DNA from: HGM13862 sp031553915
GTDB lineage: Bacteria > Bacillota > Dehalobacteriia > UBA4068
Reading direction: 5' to 3'
Length of the DNA: 64,000 nt
Assembly: GCA_031553915.1 (NCBI GenBank)
Contig: JAVBKT010000003.1
Location: forward strand, 1-64,000
Part shown: piece after piece, positions 33,835 to 42,826 of the stretch
Layout: each line of letters opens with the position of its first letter
Position numbering within the stretch: the first letter of the stretch is position 1
The notes under the pieces: generated by a model
Seen by the model: the letters and a program-made list of their open reading frames with translations, nothing else
Told to the model about the DNA's origin: nothing
Databases searched by the model: none
Program-made: the position numbers and the translations under genes

Positions 33835-34868
33835 TTGAACAAACTCTCCTCACCATTGTCTTTGGGCAGCACCGCGTTCGGCTTAATGCCAAAATAATCC
33901 CAAGCCAGCTGCGTGGCCATCCGCCCTCTGGGCGTGCGCTGCAAAAAGCCGATCTTCATCAAATACGGCTCGCAAACATCTTCGATAGTATTGATGCTTT
34001 CCGCGATCGAGGCGGCGATATTTTCCGGGCTGACCGGGCCGCCGCCATATTTTTCCAGCATCGCCAGCATCACCTTGCGGTCGACAATATCCAGTCCCTG
34101 CTCATCGATACCCAGCATTGTCAGGCCCATATCAGCGATTTCCTTGCTGATGATGCCATTGCCTTTAACCTCGGCAAAGTCGCGCAAACGCCGCAACAGG
34201 CGGTTGGCAATACGCGGCGTGCCGCGGCTGCGCCGGGCAATTTCCACAGCCCCTTGTTCTTCCAGCTTGACATCAAAAATCTTGGCTGAACGCTTGATAA
34301 TCGTCAACAGCTCATCATTCTCGTAAAACTCCAGACGGCAAATGACGCCAAAGCGGTCCCGCAAAGGAGCTGCCAGCATCCCTGCCCTGGTAGTAGCGCC
34401 GATCAGCGTAAAAGGCGGCAGCGAAAAGCGCAGGCTGGTGGCTCCCGGGCCTTTGCCGGTCATGATATCAATGCTAAAATCCTCCATCGCCGGATAAAGC
34501 ACCTCTTCCACACTGCGCGGCAGCCGGTGGATTTCGTCAATAAAGAGAATATCCCGCTCTGCCAAAGAGGAGATAATGGCTGCCAAATCACCGGCGCGGG
34601 TGATCGCCGGCCCGGAGGTAATGCGGATATTGACATTCAGTTCATTAGCAATAATCGAGGCCAAAGTAGTTTTGCCCAAGCCCGGCGGGCCATAGAGCAA
34701 AACATGGTCAAGGGCCTCGCCGCGGCCCAGCGCAGCCTTGACAAAAATTTCGACATTGCTTTTTATTTGTTCCTGTCCGGTATATTCATGGAAATAGCGG
34801 GGACGTATTACGATCTCCTCGCTGTCTTCGCTGAGCATTTCCGGGCTGGTCAAACGTTGTTCTTCCAT
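33831..34868 (-). CDS. ruvB: Holliday junction helicase RuvB
   Basis: 345 residues. AAA+ motor that drives branch migration with RuvA. RPRYFHEYTGQEQIKSNVEIF near residue 22, Walker A YGPPGLGKTTLA, Walker B FIDEIHRL, sensor 1 IGATTRAGMLAAPLRDRF and the C-terminal winged helix IGFLQRTPRGR are all intact. It lies 18 bp after ruvA. Confidence 0.98.
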   Translation of the reverse strand: MEEQRLTSPEMLSEDSEEIVIRPRYFHEYTGQEQIKSNVEIFVKAALGRGEALDHVLLYGPPGLGKTTLASIIANELNVNIRITSGPAITRAGDLAAIISSLAERDILFIDEIHRLPRSVEEVLYPAMEDFSIDIMTGKGPGATSLRFSLPPFTLIGATTRAGMLAAPLRDRFGVICRLEFYENDELLTIIKRSAKIFDVKLEEQGAVEIARRSRGTPRIANRLLRRLRDFAEVKGNGIISKEIADMGLTMLGIDEQGLDIVDRKVMLAMLEKYGGGPVSPENIAASIAESINTIEDVCEPYLMKIGFLQRTPRGRMATQLAWDYFGIKPNAVLPKDNGEESLFK

Positions 34869-34886
34869 AGTTAACCTCTTTTAGCT

Positions 34887-35489
34887 TTAGCCTTTCATAG
34901 CTAATTTCAGAGCTTCTTTCAACAGGTCCTGCGTCTCGGCATCCTCGCCCAGCGCTGCCATGGCCTTCATCGTATAAGCGCGCGCCTCGGTCGCGGTATA
35001 GCCCAGCTGTTTCAAAGCAGCCAGCAAGCCGGGATCCAAAGCATCTTCCCGGGGCAATGGCTCTATAATACCTTCCTCGCTGACAAAAGCCGGGAATTTA
35101 TCTTTCAATTCCAGCAGCAGGCGTTCGGCAGTTTTTTTGCCCACACCGCTGACCGCGGTAAACACACTGCTGTCTTTATTGGCAATGGCTACGGCCAAAC
35201 GCTGCGGCGAAACTCTGTCCACAATGGCCAGGGCTGTTTTGGCGCCAATGCCGGAGACCGTTTGCAAAAGACGGAAGGAATGCAGCTGCTCTTTATCAGA
35301 AAAGCCAAACAGCAGCCAATTGTCCTCACGCACATGCAAATGCGTATGCAGTAAAATTTCTTCGCCAACAACCGGACGGGGGTTAAGCATAGCAAGCGGC
35401 GCCAGCACCTCAAAGGCAATGCTGCCGATATCGATAATTACGGTATCTCCTTCAACTGCCTCCACCCTGCCGCGTACAAATGCAATCAT
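34887..35489 (-). CDS. ruvA: Holliday junction DNA-binding protein RuvA
   Basis: 200 residues. Domain I is an OB fold (1-62). Domain II has two helix-hairpin-helix motifs, LQTVSGIGAKTALAI near residue 73 and VSGVGKKTAERLLLELKDK near residue 107. Domain III (about 150-200) regulates RuvB. It holds the Holliday junction as a tetramer. Its start overlaps the ruvC stop by 4 bp. Confidence 0.97.
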   Translation of the reverse strand: MIAFVRGRVEAVEGDTVIIDIGSIAFEVLAPLAMLNPRPVVGEEILLHTHLHVREDNWLLFGFSDKEQLHSFRLLQTVSGIGAKTALAIVDRVSPQRLAVAIANKDSSVFTAVSGVGKKTAERLLLELKDKFPAFVSEEGIIEPLPREDALDPGLLAALKQLGYTATEARAYTMKAMAALGEDAETQDLLKEALKLAMKG

Positions 35490-35983
35490 GATATTTCCCC
35501 TCTCAGCTTTTTGCCCTGATAATAGTGGGCATGGGTTATCGCTATGGCAAGGGCGTCCGCGGCGTCATCATTCTTTGGCGGCGCGTCCATGCGCAAAAGC
35601 TTGCATACCATATATTGGATCTGCTGTTTTTCTGCCCGGCCATAACCGGTCAAAGCCTGCTTAACCTCGAGCGGCGTATATTCGGAAATGGCAATGCCCT
35701 TTTGGGCGCAGCCCAAAAGCAAGACGCCTCTGGCCTGGCCAACCGGCACAGCAGTAGTGGTATTGCGATTGAAAAAAAGCTGTTCTATGGCCACCTGGTC
35801 AGGATTGGTCCGCTCCAACAGCTCATTTAACTGCTCGTATAGCATACACAAGCGTTTTTCGGCAGAAACCTTGGCCGGGGTGCGCAAGGTGCCAAACTCA
35901 AGCATATTATAGCTGCCTGGTATCATCTCAATCAGACCAAAACCGGTAATGGCTGTGCCTGGATCTAGGCCGAGTATTTTCAA
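35486..35983 (-). CDS. ruvC: Holliday junction resolvase RuvC
   Basis: 165 residues from TTG 35983, which I prefer because AAGGAGGC lies 7 bp before it. The in-frame ATGs at 36001-36004 would put that ribosome site inside the gene. ILGLDPGTAITGFG carries the first catalytic Asp, AIEQLFF the Glu near residue 66, and DDAADALAIAITH the last two Asp. It cleaves Holliday junctions as a dimer. First gene of ruvCAB-queH-spoIID-queA. Confidence 0.94.
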   Translation of the reverse strand: MKILGLDPGTAITGFGLIEMIPGSYNMLEFGTLRTPAKVSAEKRLCMLYEQLNELLERTNPDQVAIEQLFFNRNTTTAVPVGQARGVLLLGCAQKGIAISEYTPLEVKQALTGYGRAEKQQIQYMVCKLLRMDAPPKNDDAADALAIAITHAHYYQGKKLRGEIS

Positions 35984-36183
35984 ACAAACAGCCTCCTTCA
36001 TCAACTGGCAATAGCTGTGGAAACTATATCTAATATTACTTCTACCTGCCTAACAGTTTTTCCTACTAAAAATAAAAGAAAACGGCACTATCAGCCATTA
36101 CTTTTGGCAGAGAGGCAACCGTTTCGCTATAAACAGGCATTTTCTGCTCTGCTGCTGCGTAGCTTATCGCAGGAGGGATAATC

Positions 36184-36744
36184 ATGAAAATACTTATTAT
36201 ACCTGCAAAAAATCTCAAAATCGGCCTTAGCGTAATGGCCCTTATCTTAGCCCTGCTGCTTTTGCTGGCGCTACTGCATCCTGAGCTCAGGGCAGTAAGC
36301 AGCAGTAAAAGATTACTCCCCATCTATGGGGTAGCTACCAGCGAGCAAAAGGTGGCAATCAGCTTTGACGCCAGCTGGGGTGCTGAATTCACGCCTGTTA
36401 TTCTTGATGTTCTGGATGAGTATAATGTCAAAGCTACCTTTTTTCTCGTTAATATCTGGGTGGAGGATTATCCGGAAATGGCTAAAGAAATAGCTGACCG
36501 CGGCCATGAATTGGGGCTGCATTCTACCAGCCACCCCCATTGCACAAAATTATCCCCCGCTGATTTCGCTGCTGAGCTGAAGGATAATTATCAGCTGATT
36601 GTCGCTACCACCGGCTATCAGCCGACACTTTTCCGCCCGCCTTTTGGCGACTATAATAATCAGGTTGTGGAGATAGTCGAGCAAGAAGGGTTTGCTTGCA
36701 TCCAGTGGAGCGTGGATGCCTTAGACCGTCAAAAAGTAATTTAG
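36184..36744 (+). pseudogene. Truncated PdaB-like polysaccharide deacetylase
   Basis: 186 residues; PdaB-type proteins are usually about 230-255. The N-terminal membrane anchor is at about 13-35. NodB motifs present: ISFDASWG with metal Asp, HSTSHPH with both metal His, RPPFGDYN with Arg. The reading frame stops right after WSVDALDRQ, so the last NodB motif (a Leu-His-Asn/Asp strand) and about 50 residues are missing, and the usual Trp after LD is Arg. GCAGGAGGG precedes ATG 36184. In spore formers this family helps make spore-cortex muramic lactam. It is probably inactive, or the 3' part was displaced. Confidence 0.75.
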
Positions 36745-37196
36745 CAGACTATCCACGCGGTAATAATGCCAATCAGCGCGCCGACAAAAACCTGCAGCGG
36801 CGTATGGCCAACCAGCTCCTTTAATTCAATATCAGTAAAAAGATTAGGCTCTCCGTCAGAAAGATTCTTTAGCATATGGTTCAAAATCGTTGACTGTTTG
36901 CCTGTTTCCAGGCGTACGCCCCGGGCATCGTGCAGCACCACAAAAGTAAAAACCAAAGAGATGGCAAACTGAAAACTACCCAGGCCATACACAATCAGCG
37001 CCGCTGTGGTCAGCGAACAGACCAAAGCAGCATGCGAGCTGGGCATGCCGCCGGAACCAACAAAAAACCGCTGCCAGCTCCATTTTCTATTCATTATTGT
37101 CTCAAGTATTGCCTTAGCCAACTGGGCGATAAACCAAGCGAGAAGGGTAGCAATTAATATTTTATTTTCGAATAATTGCTCCAGAATATTTTCCAT
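36741..37196 (-). CDS. YuiD-like divergent PAP2-family membrane protein (DUF212)
   Basis: 151 residues. Family blocks are NKILIATLLAWFIAQLAK at the N-terminus, GSGGMPSSHAALVCSL near residue 47, VLHDARGVRLETGKQ near residue 87 and ELVGHTPLQVFVGALIG near the C-terminus. They place it in the DUF212/YuiD family, related to acid phosphatase/vanadium haloperoxidase (PAP2) proteins. Three or four membrane helices. It converges on the truncated deacetylase gene and overlaps its stop by 4 bp. Confidence 0.9.
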   Translation of the reverse strand: MENILEQLFENKILIATLLAWFIAQLAKAILETIMNRKWSWQRFFVGSGGMPSSHAALVCSLTTAALIVYGLGSFQFAISLVFTFVVLHDARGVRLETGKQSTILNHMLKNLSDGEPNLFTDIELKELVGHTPLQVFVGALIGIITAWIVC

Positions 37197-37311
37197 TCAC
37201 TTACCTCATAGAAACGTAAATATTTATCATTATATAATAAATGTCCAAAAAAAACTACTGTCTAACTATGTTATACTAATAAATTTTTTTATTATTGGCA
37301 TTGAGGATAAA

Positions 37312-37461
37312 ATGATCAGTAAAAAAATCCCCATCCAGAGTATCTACCCCCAAACAGCGCTGAATCAGGAACAACAGCAGCAGCTGGCTGCCACCATAGC
37401 TGAGTTGATTAACGGCTTTGCTCCGGAGCCAGAAAACAACAACGGTAAACAAGGCGACTAA
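37312..37461 (+). CDS. 49-residue protein preceding the serine recombinase
   Basis: ATG 37312 with GAGGATAAA upstream. It encodes a short, polar, Gln- and Asn-rich protein with a helical middle (LNQEQQQQLAATIAELI). It stops one base before the recombinase start, which implies translational coupling. No recognised family. Small coupled ORFs sometimes serve as directionality or accessory factors for large serine recombinases, but that is only suggested by position. Confidence 0.6.
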   Translation: MISKKIPIQSIYPQTALNQEQQQQLAATIAELINGFAPEPENNNGKQGD

Positions 37462-37462
37462 A

Positions 37463-38974
37463 ATGGACGCAATTTATGCCCGCCAATCGATAGATAAAAA
37501 GGACAGCATCTCTATTGAAACGCAAATAGAGCTGTGCCGCCTGGCAGGAGGAGCGGACAAACACTATTCTATCTACACCGATAAAGGCTATAGCGGCAAA
37601 AACATGCAGCGGCCGGCCTTTCAGCGCCTGCTGGCTGCGGTGAGAGAGGGGCAAATCAGCAAAATTATTATCTACCGCCTGGACCGCCTCAGCCGCTCCC
37701 TGCTTGATTTTGCGCGGCTGGTGGAGCTTTTTGACTGCTATCAGGTCACCTTTGTCTCCACGCAAGAGCATTTTGATACCTCGACGCCGATGGGCAATGC
37801 CATGCTCAATATTGCGATGGTTTTTGCCCAGCTGGAAAGGGAAACCATTACCTGCCGGGTGAGAGATAATTATTATAGCCGGGCCAAACGGGGCTTGTTC
37901 CTGGGCGGTCCGGCGCCCTATGGGCTGATCAATACTACCATCAACGCTGAGGGCAGCAAAATCAAAATCCTCAAAACAGATATTGAACAAGCAAAAATTG
38001 TTTGCTCGCTGTATGAGATGTATGCTAAACAAAAATTATCTTTATCAGAGATTGCCCGCGCGCTCAACCAAAAACAGGTGCTGCCGCCACAAGCCAAGCT
38101 CTGGGATAGCAGCAAAATCAGCCGCATTTTGCGCAACCCGGTGTATGTCAAAGCAGACGCCTCTATCTATGAATATTACCTGCGCAAGGGCTGCGAGATT
38201 ACTAATCCGATCAGCGATTTTGTCACGGACAACGCTTGCCTGATCTATGGCAAACGAGCGGATCATCAGCGCAAATTCAGCGATGTCAGCGGCCACTGTC
38301 TTTCTTTAGCCATGCATCAGGGGATTATTGCCCCGGACCTCTTCCTCACAACACAAAAGCTGCTGGACAACAATCTGCGCTTTGCGCCCACTTCTGCCCA
38401 AAAAAACACCTGGCTTTTTTCTTTAATCCATTGCGGGAATTGCGGCGCTACGCTCAAGGTTAACTGCTCCAATCAAGGCCGCTATCGCTATTTTGTCTGC
38501 CAGAACCGGGCCAAAGACGGCTGCGATGGCAAATTCTATCTCTCTTCAGTGCAACAGATAGAGGCGGAAGTAGAAAAGCTGCTTCTTAACCAGCTGCAAA
38601 AGCTCAGCCATCTGGAGTTGCCGGCTAAACAGGAATTGAGCCGTGAGCATAAAGAGCTGCAGGCTGAGCTGATCTCGATCAAGGAGCAAAGGGAGCAAAT
38701 CCTTGATCTGGCTCTGAATGGCGGGGAGCTCAGCCGCAAATATCTGGAAGACCGTTTGCGGGCTTTGCAGCAACAGGAACAAGCTATAGGCAATATGATC
38801 AGCTCTTCTCAACAAAAACACAGCGGGCAAAGAGATAACCCGCTGTCTCGTATCGAACAGATCTGGCCGACAATCAGCGTTGTGCAAAAACAGGCGCTGG
38901 CAGCGCAAATGATTACTGATATTACTCTAGGTGAGCAAGGGCTCACTCTCACTTGGAAACATCGGCTCAAATAG
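37463..38974 (+). CDS. Large serine recombinase
   Basis: 503 residues from ATG 37463. The N-terminal resolvase domain (1-150) has the nucleophile Ser in IYARQS, GYSGKNMQRPAF, and IYRLDRLSRSLLDF with the active-site Arg residues. The recombinase domain (about 165-285) is followed by a zinc-ribbon region with CGNCGATLKVNC and a later CQNRAKDGC, then a coiled coil (about 375-460). This is the architecture of phage integrases, TnpX and the enzymes that excise elements from sporulation genes. No attachment site, phage or conjugation genes are visible, so it is an orphan or the last piece of an element. Confidence 0.93.
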   Translation: MDAIYARQSIDKKDSISIETQIELCRLAGGADKHYSIYTDKGYSGKNMQRPAFQRLLAAVREGQISKIIIYRLDRLSRSLLDFARLVELFDCYQVTFVSTQEHFDTSTPMGNAMLNIAMVFAQLERETITCRVRDNYYSRAKRGLFLGGPAPYGLINTTINAEGSKIKILKTDIEQAKIVCSLYEMYAKQKLSLSEIARALNQKQVLPPQAKLWDSSKISRILRNPVYVKADASIYEYYLRKGCEITNPISDFVTDNACLIYGKRADHQRKFSDVSGHCLSLAMHQGIIAPDLFLTTQKLLDNNLRFAPTSAQKNTWLFSLIHCGNCGATLKVNCSNQGRYRYFVCQNRAKDGCDGKFYLSSVQQIEAEVEKLLLNQLQKLSHLELPAKQELSREHKELQAELISIKEQREQILDLALNGGELSRKYLEDRLRALQQQEQAIGNMISSSQQKHSGQRDNPLSRIEQIWPTISVVQKQALAAQMITDITLGEQGLTLTWKHRLK

Positions 38975-39003
38975 GAAACTGCCTGCGCAAGCTTAGGCGA
39001 GGG

Positions 39004-40263
39004 CTATTGGATCCAGGCATAAAAATTGATAAGACCCAGCGCAGAGGCAAACAAAACGGCAATGATGCTAACCACAAATAAGCGGAGAAAATACCTGTTT
39101 TTCTGATCGGTATTTGGTTTGAAAAAGGTGACATACGCGGCCAGAACCAAGGCGCCGCCGGTGGAGCCGGGAGAAATCCCTGCCAGTTGAGAGCTGGTGC
39201 TGAGCGCGGAAATCAAGGTCAACGGTTCTACCGCGCCGCCCAGGCTTTCGACAATGCCGGGAACAGTGGGGATCAGCGTTGGCAAAACCACGCCGGAGGT
39301 TGAGGCAAAAAAGCCCATGATACCGCTGGCCAAAGACATCAAAGGCTGCGCGGTATAAGGGGTCATCATCGACGCCAGGGTCGCAGACAGCTTTTCGATG
39401 CCGCCCAGCTGGATAATCACATTCATCAGCACGCCCATACCGCAAACCATAATCAGGGTGCTCCAGGTGATTTCCTTGAAGATCTTTTCCTCTTTGCAGA
39501 CGCCGATAATATTCAAAATCCCGGCAACGAGGAAAGAGGCCAATCCAACATTGATTTTGAAAATCAGCACCATGGCGATCATAACTACCATGCCGCCAAT
39601 AGTCAGCCACTGATTGCGGTTAAGCGGCTCTACCTCTTTAAAGGTCAGCGGAATGCACCTGCTTTTAACCTTGAAGGTGCCGGTGGCAAAATAATAGATG
39701 ATAAAAAAGAACATCGCTGCCAGCAGCATGGTCAGCATATAGGGGATTTCGATGCCGGTATAGCCCTGTTGCGCAGCTATCTGGATAGTGACAATCCCTG
39801 TCGGCGCAATCGGCGACATGCCGCCGCCTGCCGCGCCCAAAAAGCTGCATAAAGTAAAGGGCAGCGGATCGATATCCAGCTCCTTGGCCAGCGCCGTAGC
39901 CAGCATAGCCATTAAAGCGCAGCCGGCAATTGTCCCGGGGCCGGCCATGGCAATAATCGCTCCGACAAAAAACAATATCACCGGGATCAGGTTAATTCTT
40001 TTCCCGGCCAGGGCAATAGTTTTGCGGGCAATCAGCTCCAGAGTACCATTGTTTTTGGAGATGGCAAATAAATAGGAAACCCCCAGCAACACCATAAAAA
40101 GATTAGAATTAAACCCGCTGATAATCTCGCCATCGGTAAGCCCGCCAATGCGGCCCAAAATGAGGGCCAGGGCAATGGCGATCAGGCCGATATTACGCTT
40201 CATTAAAAAGCCAATGGCAATTGCCGCAACCAAAAACAGCAGGGAAATAATTGATAAATCCAT
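39004..40263 (-). CDS. MatC/SLC13-like dicarboxylate transporter
   Basis: 419 residues from ATG 40263 (AGAGGCG upstream; the longer frame lacks a ribosome site). Strongly hydrophobic with about 11-12 helices in two inverted halves. LGAAGGGMSPIAPTGIVTI near residue 155 and a matching segment ALSTSSQLAGISPGSTGG near residue 370 are the paired re-entrant loops of ion-transporter-superfamily carriers. The N-terminal half resembles MatC, a malonate/dicarboxylate carrier. Substrate is inferred only at that level. Confidence 0.82.
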   Translation of the reverse strand: MDLSIISLLFLVAAIAIGFLMKRNIGLIAIALALILGRIGGLTDGEIISGFNSNLFMVLLGVSYLFAISKNNGTLELIARKTIALAGKRINLIPVILFFVGAIIAMAGPGTIAGCALMAMLATALAKELDIDPLPFTLCSFLGAAGGGMSPIAPTGIVTIQIAAQQGYTGIEIPYMLTMLLAAMFFFIIYYFATGTFKVKSRCIPLTFKEVEPLNRNQWLTIGGMVVMIAMVLIFKINVGLASFLVAGILNIIGVCKEEKIFKEITWSTLIMVCGMGVLMNVIIQLGGIEKLSATLASMMTPYTAQPLMSLASGIMGFFASTSGVVLPTLIPTVPGIVESLGGAVEPLTLISALSTSSQLAGISPGSTGGALVLAAYVTFFKPNTDQKNRYFLRLFVVSIIAVLFASALGLINFYAWIQ

Positions 40264-40340
40264 GGACGCCTCTGCTTCTACCCGTATTAAAAACACCATA
40301 ACAGGGCAACTCAAGTTTGTGCCCTAATCTAATTGCATCT

Positions 40341-40369
40341 ATTATACAAAATCCCTGCCTAAATGTAAA
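40341..40369 (-). promoter_or_regulatory. Promoter of the MatC-like gene
   Basis: On the minus strand, TTTACA (40364-40369), a 17 bp spacer and TATAAT (40341-40346). It diverges from the argG promoter 43 bp away. Confidence 0.75.
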
Positions 40370-40411
40370 TATAATCAAGCATAATATCACATGTATATAT
40401 TGCAAAAGCTA

Positions 40412-40440
40412 TTGAATATTTGTTCAGTTACTTGTATAAT
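40412..40440 (+). promoter_or_regulatory. Promoter of argG
   Basis: TTGAAT (40412-40417), a 17 bp spacer and TATAAT (40435-40440). Confidence 0.75.
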
Positions 40441-40518
40441 AATTATAAGAAAGCTAGCAGGAAGATTATCTCCTCTAGACAATTTTTATGGCAAGACAAC
40501 CCAAAGGAGGCGCTCATC

Positions 40519-41733
40519 ATGAAAAATACCACATACAAAAAAATCGCCCTAGCTTATAGTGGAGGCTTGGATACCTCGGTAATTATTCCCTGGTTAAAAG
40601 AGAATTATGAATGTGAGGTTATTGCTGTTTGCGGCGACGTTGGTCAAGGCGATGATATGGACAAGGTCAAAGCCAAAGCCATTCGCTCTGGCGCATCAGC
40701 TTGTTTTGTCGGGGATTTAACTAAAGAATATGTCACGGACTATGTCTTCCCCACCTTAAAGGCAGGCGCAGTATATGAAGGCAAATACCTGCTTGGCACC
40801 TCACATGCCCGGCCGATCATCGCTAAATATCTCGTTGATATCGCCCTCAAAGAGGGCTGCGACGCTATCTGCCACGGCTGCACTGGCAAAGGTAATGACC
40901 AAGTGCGCTTTGAGCTGACGATTAAAGCTTTTGCGCCGCAGATGGCCATCATCGCTCCCTGGCGGGAATGGGACATCACCAGCCGCGATGAGGAGATTGA
41001 CTATGCGGAAGCGCATGGTATTGACCTGCCTACCACCAGAGAAGAAAGCTATAGCATGGACAAAAACATCTGGCATCTCTCGCATGAGGGGCTGGATTTG
41101 GAAGACCCCTGGAATGAATATCAAAACAAGCTGCTTTTGGTCTGCGTGCCTGCCGAACAAGCTCCTGACCAGGCGCAGTATCTGGAGATTGATTTTGAGA
41201 AGGGCATCCCCGTGGCAGTGGACGGGCAAAAGCTTGATCCTATCGCCTTGGTGGAAAAACTGAATGAATACGGCGCTGCCCATGGCGTGGGCGTAGAAAG
41301 CATGGTCGAAAACCGTCTGGTTGGCATGAAGAGCCGCGGTGTTTATGAAACCCCCGGCGGTACCATTCTCTATACTGCGCATCAAGCCCTGGAAAGCATC
41401 ACTCTGGACAAAGAGACCGCTCACTATAAAGAGATGCTGGCTTTGAAATATGCTGATCTGGTCTATAACGGACAATGGTGGCTGCCGCTAAAAGACGCGC
41501 TGGACGCTTTTGTCGATGTGACCCAGGAATATGTCACCGGCACCGTACGGCTAAAGCTGTTCAAGGGCAGCTGCAAAGACGTCGGCGTCAAGAGCCCGTA
41601 CAGCCTCTATAGCGAGGAGCTGGCTACATTTAATACTGATAATGTCTACAACCAGGCTGATGCCGGCGGATTTATCAACCTCTTCGGTTTGCAGACCAAG
41701 GTGCTGGCCTTGGCGCATAAAGATAAAAAATAA
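40519..41733 (+). CDS. argG: Argininosuccinate synthase
   Basis: 404 residues from ATG 40519 (AAAGGAGG upstream). Joins citrulline and aspartate using ATP in arginine synthesis. The PP-loop ALAYSGGLDTSVI near residue 10, GCTGKGNDQVRFE near residue 117, YSMDKNIWHLSHEGLDLEDP near residue 180 and VGVESMVENRLVGMKSRGVYETPGG near residue 265 are all intact. No argH follows; a terminator closes the unit. It is transcribed alone, divergently from the MatC-like gene. Confidence 0.97.
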   Translation: MKNTTYKKIALAYSGGLDTSVIIPWLKENYECEVIAVCGDVGQGDDMDKVKAKAIRSGASACFVGDLTKEYVTDYVFPTLKAGAVYEGKYLLGTSHARPIIAKYLVDIALKEGCDAICHGCTGKGNDQVRFELTIKAFAPQMAIIAPWREWDITSRDEEIDYAEAHGIDLPTTREESYSMDKNIWHLSHEGLDLEDPWNEYQNKLLLVCVPAEQAPDQAQYLEIDFEKGIPVAVDGQKLDPIALVEKLNEYGAAHGVGVESMVENRLVGMKSRGVYETPGGTILYTAHQALESITLDKETAHYKEMLALKYADLVYNGQWWLPLKDALDAFVDVTQEYVTGTVRLKLFKGSCKDVGVKSPYSLYSEELATFNTDNVYNQADAGGFINLFGLQTKVLALAHKDKK

Positions 41734-41755
41734 TTAACGCCAAAAAATTAAGTTA

Positions 41756-41807
41756 TTAGCCCCATCATCAGGCTTGGTTTGCTTGCTGATGGGGCTATTT
41801 TTTATTA
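41756..41807 (+). terminator. Terminator of argG
   Basis: Stem AGCCCCATCA / TGATGGGGCT around an internal GGCTTGGTTTGCTTG region, followed by ATTTTTTATT. Confidence 0.85.
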
Positions 41808-41868
41808 TCAAATAGACATAAATTCAAAACGCACCCTATTGTAGTGCGATTTTGTTATTAAAAAATTT

Positions 41869-41944
41869 ATTACAGGTACCGGCAAAAAACTCTTGACAAA
41901 TTAAACAGGCACCTGTATAATATTATACATAAGGTACCTGTAAT
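41869..41944 (+). promoter_or_regulatory. Promoter and probable MarR operator
   Basis: TTGACA (41893-41898), a 17 bp spacer and TATAAT (41916-41921). ATTACAGGTACC (41869-41880) and GGTACCTGTAAT (41933-41944) are a perfect inverted pair flanking the promoter. A third, imperfect copy ACAGGCACCTGT (41905-41916) lies in the spacer. Binding there would block RNA polymerase, so the MarR gene downstream is probably autoregulated. Confidence 0.75.
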
Positions 41945-41975
41945 AGAAGACAATAAAAATATGGAGGTTATATTT

Positions 41976-42746
41976 ATGAATAACGATTATAGTGAATTAT
42001 ATGAAAAACTATCCCACTTGCAGTGGCTATTACACCGCCAACATTTGCAAAGCCATAGTGAGCGGGGGCCGATGGCTGACCCCAGCCGCGGTCAGGGAAG
42101 AGTTCTGGCAATGTTAAAATTGCAGCCGGAAATCAGCAGCAACGACCTTGCCTATGTGCTGGGCATCCGCCAGCAATCGCTCAATGAACTATTGAACAAA
42201 TTAGAAAAAAGCGGCTATATTACCCGCGTTCCCTCACCTGCGGATGGACGGGTGATGCTGGTACAGCTGACAGAGAAAGGTAGGGAGCAGCAGCAAAACA
42301 ACACCGAGCAGGCGGATATTTTTAGCTGCCTTAATGAAGATGAACAAAAAACCTTTGGCCAGTATCTTGATTTGATTATTGAAAGTGCGGAAAATCAATT
42401 TGGCGCTAAAGATGATGATGACATGTATGCCTGGATGCAATCTGCACGGGAGCGCATGGGCAAAGATAAATTTGACCATTTGATGTCGATGCATGGCAGC
42501 CGTTTCCAACACAAAATGGCCCATCTGCATGGCATGTGGGCGCAAATGGGCAAAGACGGCCGTTTTGGCGATGGCTTTGCTGGGCCTGACTTTGCCTGCG
42601 GCGAAAATATGCACGGCGGTTTTCCCCAAGCAGAGCGTTTTGCCGCAGACTATGATGGGCCGCGTCCCGATAGGTATGAGGGCTTTGCCTGTAAAAAAAG
42701 AAACAAAAAACAGGACTCAGACCAAGACAGCCCTGAGCAGGAATAA
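41976..42746 (+). CDS. MarR-family regulator with His/Met-rich C-terminal tail
   Basis: 256 residues from ATG 41976 (ATGGAGG upstream); typical MarR proteins are about 140-170. The winged helix (about 35-110) has GRVLAMLKLQPEISSNDLAYVLGI, QQSLNELLNKLEKSGYITR and the wing PSPADGRVMLVQLTEKG. After about residue 150 comes an extra region rich in His, Met, Gly and Phe (LMSMHGSRFQHKMAHLHGMW), ending in a charged Lys/Asp/Glu tail. The extension could bind metal or another ligand. A three-site operator overlaps its promoter. No exporter gene follows, only a 35-residue ORF. Confidence 0.88.
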   Translation: MNNDYSELYEKLSHLQWLLHRQHLQSHSERGPMADPSRGQGRVLAMLKLQPEISSNDLAYVLGIRQQSLNELLNKLEKSGYITRVPSPADGRVMLVQLTEKGREQQQNNTEQADIFSCLNEDEQKTFGQYLDLIIESAENQFGAKDDDDMYAWMQSARERMGKDKFDHLMSMHGSRFQHKMAHLHGMWAQMGKDGRFGDGFAGPDFACGENMHGGFPQAERFAADYDGPRPDRYEGFACKKRNKKQDSDQDSPEQE

Positions 42747-42826
42747 GCAGTGCGCTATGCAACAATACTTTTGCCGCTAGCAAAAGATTATTTTGACTAT
42801 ACTTTGGTGATCTAAAGGGGGATGTT

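Noticed and set aside
36184..40314. Integrated phage or conjugative element around the recombinase
   Set aside because: No phage, plasmid or conjugation genes, no direct repeats or tRNA insertion site seen; neighbours are ordinary chromosomal genes.
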